64,000 bases of DNA from Takakia lepidozioides (lineage: Eukaryota; Streptophyta; Takakiopsida; Takakiales; Takakiaceae), in NCBI GenBank assembly GCA_030704615.1, contig CM060734.1:40874042-40938041 (forward strand). Reading direction: 5' to 3'. The stretch's first letter is position 1, and each line of letters starts with the position of its first letter. Below the pieces are notes generated by a model that did no database searches, was not told the origin of the DNA, and worked only from the letters and a program-made list of their open reading frames with translations. A program made the translations under genes and the position numbers. This document shows, in pieces, positions 58,077-64,000 of this stretch.

Positions 58077-59982
58077 TTGCTAGCTCGGGCCGTAAAGAGA
58101 TCGTCGGCTGGCATGGGTAGGGTGCAAAGCCTGTTAATCATAAATGTTTTATTACTTCTTGCAAGTGTGTCAAACGCTAAGCATCATTGGGGGACAGCAT
58201 CTGAGCTATCAGTGAATTTTTACACGACAACCTGTCCCAACATGGAAAGCATCATTCAGCATGTTGTAGATTCACAATTCCTGCGAGACCCGAAAAGTGC
58301 AGCTGCTGTTGTTCGTCTTTTCTTTCATGACGCCTTTGTGAATGTAAGCCCTGTATTGGTCAATCTCACCCGTTAGGAAGAGTGTAATCTTCTTCCACAC
58401 GGTCGCGCCTGTATTGGAAGAACTCTCCCTTGATTTTGCTAACTTCTTCGTAGCTGTCCACTGCACTCGATCTTTGGCCGCGCCCCCAAATAACCCCTGG
58501 GCAATCCATTATGATTGATCCATAGCTTTGGATTGTCTTCGACCCCAGCGCCATGTGCTCGATTACATTCAATCTTTGGACCCCCCCTTCCCTGTTTCAG
58601 TTTATGGTGAACATATATGTGTGTTTGCATGTTGTCATCTTTGGTTCAGATATACAGTTCATGGAGGCCCTGTGGCAGGTCGTTTTCAAACTGTATGCAG
58701 CTTGTATGTTGATATATACGCATCTGGGTTACTGCAGGGTCCTGATGGCTCCATCTTGATTGCTTCGACGCCAGAAAACTCTGCTGAGAAGGATGCAGAT
58801 CCAAATACATCTCTAGGTGGCGATGGATTTGAGACAGTTGCCAAAGCCAAAGCAGCTCTCGAGACTGAGTGCCCTGGTGTCATTTCATGTGCTGACATTT
58901 TGGCCATTGCTAACAGAGACATGCTTGTTAAGGTCAGTAGTCTAATCGGGGAAGCTGGCTAGCCCAACTAGTTTCAAGATCAATTCCAGAAGATCCTTAC
59001 AGTTGATTCTGAAGCTGCTCAAGACTCTAGCTAGTGTCCGTCCAAACGAGCTCCACCTGCTCAATATAGAACCACTTGAAAGAAGGGTTAAAACTTAAGC
59101 CTGCAATTAGAATGGCAATTTGTTGACTGCACGCTTGGCGTCATCTAATCTTGAGCTAATCTTGCCTCTGTTGATATGAAAACAGACTGGCGGCCCATTC
59201 TTCAATGTGAGCAAAGGCCGTAGAGATGGACGAGTGTCACAGAGTTCACAAACATCAGCTAATTTGCCAAATTACAAATAATGTCAATCAGCTCATCGCT
59301 GTTTTTGCTGCAAAGGGGCTGTCTCAGATAGACATGATTGCTCTCTCTGGTAATGTAAAACCTTCTCCTGTCCCATTGGTCTCGTTTACTACAGCAGATA
59401 CTGATTTTCATTTGCATGCCTCAGATTTGATCTTCTACACATTTAGAACCAGTTGTGGTTTCTACAGTCTGAAGATTCATTCTAGTATTCACAAATCCCA
59501 ATTGAAAAGGGAAACACTTCAATCGACATTAAACTGACATGTACACATGAATTGTGGTGGATATATGCGTCTCGAACATTCAGGTGCACACACCATTGGC
59601 TCCTCACATTGTAGATCGTTTGAAAGTCGTCTCTATCCTGAAGTCGATGGCACTGAACGCTGATCTAGCTCAAAGGCTGAAGCGAGCATGCCCTCAAACA
59701 GGGGGGGACCCAAGCACAACGGAGCCTTTTGACTCGCAGACACCCACAAAATTCGACAACACATACTATCGAGACCTTGTAAATGGACTGGGACTTTTGT
59801 CGTCGGATGAGATCCTCTTTTCTGACAAGCGCACGCGTGGAACGGTCAAAACTTTCGCCAAACATCAACCAGCCTTCTTCAAAGCTTTTGTCGCTGCAGT
59901 CACCAAAATGGGAAGCATCGATGCTCTTACTGGCAGTCACGGGGAGATTCGACTAGCCCTCGACTGCGCATCAATCAACTGA
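58077..59982 (+). pseudogene. Class III peroxidase, two frameshifts
   Basis: Signal peptide from the second Met (58113, MGRVQSLLIINVLLLLASVS). Exon 1 ends at the conserved intron site after FFHDAFVN; exon 2 (58739 on) has GPDGSILI, ECPGVISCADILAIANRD; exon 3 (59186 on) has TGGPFFNVSKGRRDGR; exon 4 has GAHTIG with the proximal haem His, then FDNTYYRDL and the C-terminus. Distal Arg and His (RLFFHD) remain. The CFV-GC disulfide pair is replaced by Ala and Pro. The phase shifts at about 59270 (after LPNYK) and about 59650 (after YPEVDG), each by one base in the same direction. Encodes a secreted cell-wall peroxidase ancestrally. Pseudogene unless both shifts are assembly errors. Confidence 0.75.
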
Positions 59983-60501
59983 AGCAGACTGTACCCAGAG
60001 TTAACCCTAAATGTCAAATTCTTGAGCGTGGAAAAGCTTGATGAAAGCCTAGATCTAGTCCCTTTTATAAAAATTTAAAAACAAATTAAGAAAATGTAAA
60101 TGAAAATGAAAATTCCATATCAAACTAGGGTTTCCCAAAGAATTCTTATCATCTTCAATTCCCACATACATTTTTTAAATTGAATGAAAATTTTCATATC
60201 AAACTGGGTTTTTCCAGATTGTCTGAAACAGCTAAGTAACGAGATTGCATAAGAGATATCTCCAGTTTTGGACAAAATATGGGAATAGAGGAATGAATGA
60301 TCTGCTAGTGACAAAACTGCTGGTTGAAATCTGCTCTTGCAGCTAAAGTTTCTAGAGCCTACATCACTAGTTTTCTTTGATTTTTGACTTAGAAGATGAT
60401 GAGAAATGAAATGGTGCTTTATAACGTCCGCGGAAAGCTCGTAGAGCTTATGGGACAAAATGGAAGAAAACATGAGAGAGGAACAAATCCAGAAACCACA
60501 A
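59983..60501. other. Spacer with one family A copy
   Basis: AT-rich, no gene. Reverse copy of repeat family A at 60402-60441. Confidence 0.5.
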
Positions 60502-62133
60502 TTAATGTTCTAGCGATTGTCTAAGGGTGAAGGCCTCGTGTAGGTAGGCTGCCAAGCATTTTTGATCCTCATAGTGAAAGACATCAGTGAGAGTTTGGGT
60601 TCCACTGAATAAACAGTGAAATCTCCCACGGATCTCGTAGTATAGAGGGCAGTAGAAGAAGAAGTGTTCTTCAATTTCAATTTCCTTGCTGCGCCATATG
60701 CAAGCTGGACATAGGCGATCCTCCCGTTGCAGGTTTTCCCATCTGCCAGTCTCTATCCGTAGGTTGTGGGAACCCACCCTGAACCGCCCCAATGCCCTCA
60801 AGAGGGAAGGAGATAAGGGTGCTGAAAGGTAATTTGGTCTCAAGATTCTATCATCGCGGAGCACCAAGAATGTCTCTCGATAGAAGTGGAGCTTTGTCGT
60901 GAGATTGGGTAGCATCCAAGTTCTCTTGACATGTAATTCCATAAGCTCTCTCCGAATGAGTCTGTTGCGGTCATGTCTGGATGTGATGTCCACCTCATCT
61001 GGGTTCATTGGTAATAGGAAAGCAGTAGAAAGTCCGTTACGTTGAAATAAACTGTCCACTCGAGCATACCAGGAGTTCCTGAAACCTGCAGCTTTGAGCC
61101 TCATAGATGTTGTGAGGGCCCTAGCCACTAGCCCTTTGGGTGGAAGGGCCTGCAATCTGTGGAGAAAGATTGTAAGCCTGAAGAGGGCCTCGGATTGCAA
61201 TGGTACACATGCGAACTCTGCACCTAGGATCTGAGATGGAGTTGTGCTCCTGGCGCCAAGCATTGCTTGGAGAAAAGATGACTGTAATGGTTCCAAATTC
61301 TTTTCCCACCAGGAGACAGGGACACCAGGTGCCCAGAACTCACAACCATAGATGGTAGCAGGGCTGACGACGGTGTCAAACAGCCACTTTTTGGTCGGGG
61401 GATGCCGCAAATGTATTTGCTTGCATTTGGCCTGAAGGCGGACGGAGGCCGCCTTACCTTTAGTCAACCTGTCCAAGGCAGTGGCTGCAAAGTGAAACTT
61501 GGGGGAGTGGATAACCAGACCTAGGTACCGGTATGATTTCACAATCTCAATTTCCTGCTGGTTGAAGATGAATCTACGATCAGCCTGGCCATTGAAGACC
61601 ATGATCTTGGTCTTGCTAAGATTGATCTGCATCCCATAGTCTTTGCAGAACTGTTCCAAAATTTTGAGATGGCGTTGCAGAAAGACCGGGGATTGTGCCA
61701 AAAGGGCAACATCATCAGCATAGAGGAGATCTGATTGGGTTGGTCCCCCATCCAATGGGACCCCAACCCCATGGTTTTTTGATATGTAATTCTCCAAGGC
61801 GTCAATGTAGATCCTGTTAGGTGCCTTGAACAAAGATCGAGACCTATCAACCAGTTTGGCGAAGCAAATGACTGCTAGAATATCGCCGAACTGACAATTG
61901 CAGGTAAAATGGAGCAGGCTCGCGTGCATGAAGAGATCCACGATTAGGGATTTTGAAGAAGGCTTGGAGATGGCAAGTGTGGAGAAGATGAGGATGATGG
62001 TGTACTGGCGGCTAGAGCAGATCTGCTCTCGACAGGAAATCAGATTTAGCATGGCATGGTGGTTGGGTGGACCGGATGCTGTAACCGGTGCTGTGCTTAC
62101 AGAGTTGTAAGTCGATGTTAGAATAGACGTCAC
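60502..62133 (-). CDS. LINE (non-LTR) reverse transcriptase, C-terminal half
   Basis: 543-residue frame. From about residue 110 it is a LINE ORF2: IYIDALENYI, LLYADDVALLAQ (YADD catalytic box), INLSKTKIMVFNG, SYRYLGLVI, ATIYGCEFWAPG, and a terminal zinc-like motif CPACIWRSKEIEIEEHFFFY with a following C. The first 110 residues do not resemble RT, so the frame is chimeric and the element is 5'-truncated (endonuclease and RT fingers absent). No poly-A tail is evident at the 3' side (below 60502). Confidence 0.85.
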   Translation of the reverse strand: MTSILTSTYNSVSTAPVTASGPPNHHAMLNLISCREQICSSRQYTIILIFSTLAISKPSSKSLIVDLFMHASLLHFTCNCQFGDILAVICFAKLVDRSRSLFKAPNRIYIDALENYISKNHGVGVPLDGGPTQSDLLYADDVALLAQSPVFLQRHLKILEQFCKDYGMQINLSKTKIMVFNGQADRRFIFNQQEIEIVKSYRYLGLVIHSPKFHFAATALDRLTKGKAASVRLQAKCKQIHLRHPPTKKWLFDTVVSPATIYGCEFWAPGVPVSWWEKNLEPLQSSFLQAMLGARSTTPSQILGAEFACVPLQSEALFRLTIFLHRLQALPPKGLVARALTTSMRLKAAGFRNSWYARVDSLFQRNGLSTAFLLPMNPDEVDITSRHDRNRLIRRELMELHVKRTWMLPNLTTKLHFYRETFLVLRDDRILRPNYLSAPLSPSLLRALGRFRVGSHNLRIETGRWENLQREDRLCPACIWRSKEIEIEEHFFFYCPLYYEIRGRFHCLFSGTQTLTDVFHYEDQKCLAAYLHEAFTLRQSLEH

Positions 62134-62140
62134 AGGCCTT

Positions 62141-62587
62141 TGTTGGTCTGCAACAGCAGCAGGGGCTATGATCTCTCTTTTGTACAGAGCGATGGTGTAA
62201 ATACTATGACTAAAGTCTTATAAGTGCTGATTTGAAAAGGGGCAGTTTAGAGTTGATTCTAGTCACTGTTTGTGAATACACTTCCGTGAAGAACAGGGCT
62301 GAACTATCTTTGGACTGGAGTGATCTCTGTTACGATCTGAACCAAAGAATTGTGACTGGAATAAGAGAGGCTGGTTACCAGGGATCCATACTGGTTTTGG
62401 ATTGAATTGAGGCCCTATGATTATGAAGAGAGAAGTGCCTTGGAAATGTTGTTGATTTTCCTGTTGGATGTAATCAAGCAAGCAGTTTTCTTTGGAGTTT
62501 TGGTAAATACCCTGTGAACAGCAAAACAAGCAGAGCGCCTGAAATTGGTCATAGTTGGACAGAGGAAAAAGTGTCAGACCCCTTTCA
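62141..62587 (+). repeat. Candidate 5' LTR of the third Ty3 element
   Basis: Begins TGTTGGTCTGC and ends TTTCA, two bases before the primer site. The right edge is well placed by the primer site; the left edge is a guess, since the second LTR is beyond the window. Confidence 0.5.
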
Positions 62588-62589
62588 AG

Positions 62590-62601
62590 TGGTATCAGAG
62601 C
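62590..62601 (+). other. Primer binding site, initiator tRNA-Met
   Basis: TGGTATCAGAGC, same site as in the chromovirus at 5173-5184, here on the plus strand. Confidence 0.9.
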
Positions 62602-62667
62602 CAGGTTTGCGATCGGGGAGAACAGATCGTGAGTTTTGGAATTTCTAGAAATTGGCTAATTGTGTGA

Positions 62668-64000
62668 ATGAGCCAGATCTCGTTCGGCTCTGTGAGCACA
62701 CACCCTGGTGACGACGATCAGGATAGTGAAATGGCTGGAGACCGTGAGTGCTCAGATGCGGCCAGTCTGCACCGAGCTTCAGATCGCGAACATGGGAGTC
62801 AGTTGTTTTCCCAGCAGCAGATGGAGGCCTTAGGTACTTTGATTCGATCTGAGATACAGAAATTGGCCCCTGCACAAGCTCAAACTAAAAAGCGATCTAG
62901 GGATCTGCCTATGAGTGAGCCACTGAATGAGGACGAATCTGAGGCCGATTCCCATGAGGCCAAGATGAAAAGAAGCAAGGATGTCACTAGGGAGATCAGA
63001 ATATTGGTGAAGTTGCCAGAATTCTATGGTAAGCCATCTGTCAAGCCCGAGGAAATATTGTCTTTCCTGGATACATTAGAAGAGTTCTTTGAGGACGATT
63101 ATTCAGAGGAAGCCAAGATACAGACAGCTGCTCTACAGCTCCGTGATGCCGCCAAGCTGTGGTGGTCGCGCCAGAAGCAGGAACGTCGTGAACACAAGAA
63201 ACCACATGTGGATAGTTGGGCTATGTTTAAGACACTGTTCTTAGCCCACTACCTACCTGGCGACTATGCACACAAGATGAAAGTTGAATTGTTCAGGCTG
63301 AAACAGGAGACTATGAGCGTGGGAGAGTTTAAGACGAGATTTGAAACCCATGCCAGTTATTTCCCCTCGTTGAGTGAAGAGGACATAGTTGATTTTTTTG
63401 TTGATGGCCTCAGTGATTCTCTCAAATTTAAGGTCAAAGCCCACAACCCTCGTACCGAGGCAGAAGCATATCGTTTGGCTTGTAATTTTGAGAACAAATT
63501 GAGGGCACAACGTTCTTCGAATTTTGCTCGTGGCACGGCAGAGTTCAAGCCTAGATCATCTGGTCCTTGGCAGTCACCAGCGAAGAGAGGGAATTGGAAG
63601 AGGTTTAAACCATTTAAGAAGGTGGGGGATCAAACTATACGGAGACCGCCAATGAGGGCTTCTCCAAGGCTCAGTTTCAAAGAGCATGAAGAACACAGGC
63701 GTAAGGGTTTGTGTTTCTTGTGCCATGAACCCTGACACAGAGCTGCTGAGTGTATGAAGTACCCGAATAATCGTCAGGCTCGACAAACAGCCGCCTTGAC
63801 AGTTGAAAGACCTACAGAACCTTGTGCGGTTGTTGAAATTGGGGAGAAGTTAGGACAAGAAAGAAGGAAAGGTCTTAACGTGCGGATTTCTGCAGCTATC
63901 ATTGGAGACCAAATAGAGCATGACCCCAGTGTGATACGGGTTCAGGGGAGAGTGGCTGGAATTCCCACTCAAGTGCTGATTGATACAGGCAGCACTCATA
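62668..64000 (+). CDS. Ty3 gag and protease start, cut by window end
   Basis: Start ATG at 62668. Retrotrans_gag region: LPEFYGKPSVKPEEILSFLD, LWWSRQKQERREH, LFLAHYLPGDYAHKM, LFRLKQETMSVGEFKTRFE. A basic linker and a zinc knuckle (CFLCHEP, stop, HRAAEC) follow. The TGA at 63733-63735 takes the place of the knuckle's conserved Gly. The frame then stays open to the end, reaching the protease active site LIDTGSTH at about 63979. RT and integrase should follow outside the window. Gag wording differs from the chromovirus at 3663-5131, so this is another Ty3 family. Confidence 0.9.

Overview
This window is nuclear DNA of a land plant or close streptophyte relative. The evidence is an intron-poor PPR protein ending in a DYW domain, a PBL28-type receptor-like cytoplasmic kinase, a class III peroxidase, a plant acid-lipase gene, GT-AG introns of about 100-900 bp, and abundant Ty3 retrotransposons primed by initiator tRNA-Met. 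A seed-free plant (bryophyte, lycophyte or fern) seems likeliest, but this is inference; no marker gene fixes the species.

Layout. 1-5907: a minus-strand chromovirus (Ty3) with gag-protease, RT, RNase H-integrase and chromodomain, its 5' LTR (5187-5907) and a tRNA-Met primer site; it carries two frameshifts and one stop. 5908-7044: a tRNA-derived SINE and a long hairpin. 7045-18000: a second, very unusual decayed Ty3 element on the minus strand. In element order it reads gag, zinc knuckle, protease, a DNMT3-like cytosine-5 DNA methyltransferase, a linker, an RNase H tail, integrase, then a PHD finger. Most or all of the reverse transcriptase is missing. It has two 327-bp LTR-like repeats, a second repeat pair, and a 3.6-kb leader rich in tandem repeats. 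18001-24632: mostly featureless, with one SINE and one LINE fragment. 24633-27860: the PPR-DYW gene, whose first codons overlap remains of an OSB-type (organellar single-stranded-DNA-binding) gene at 27770-28830. 29967-36843: exons of FIST and LON substrate-binding domains on one strand. 38133-40589: a four-exon Tim17/22/23-family gene. 43902-48232: acid lipase. 53153-56659: RLCK. 58077-59982: class III peroxidase with two frameshifts and a lost disulfide pair. 60502-62133: LINE reverse transcriptase, minus strand. 62141-64000: the start of a third Ty3 element (LTR, primer site, gag, protease), plus strand.

The outstanding system is the second element. It would have paired a DNA methyltransferase (writer) with a PHD finger (chromatin reader) in one retrotransposon polyprotein. 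Most of its in-frame stops fit C-to-T or G-to-A change, the expected footprint of methylated-cytosine decay. Two short dispersed repeat families, A and B, were also found in introns of the host genes.
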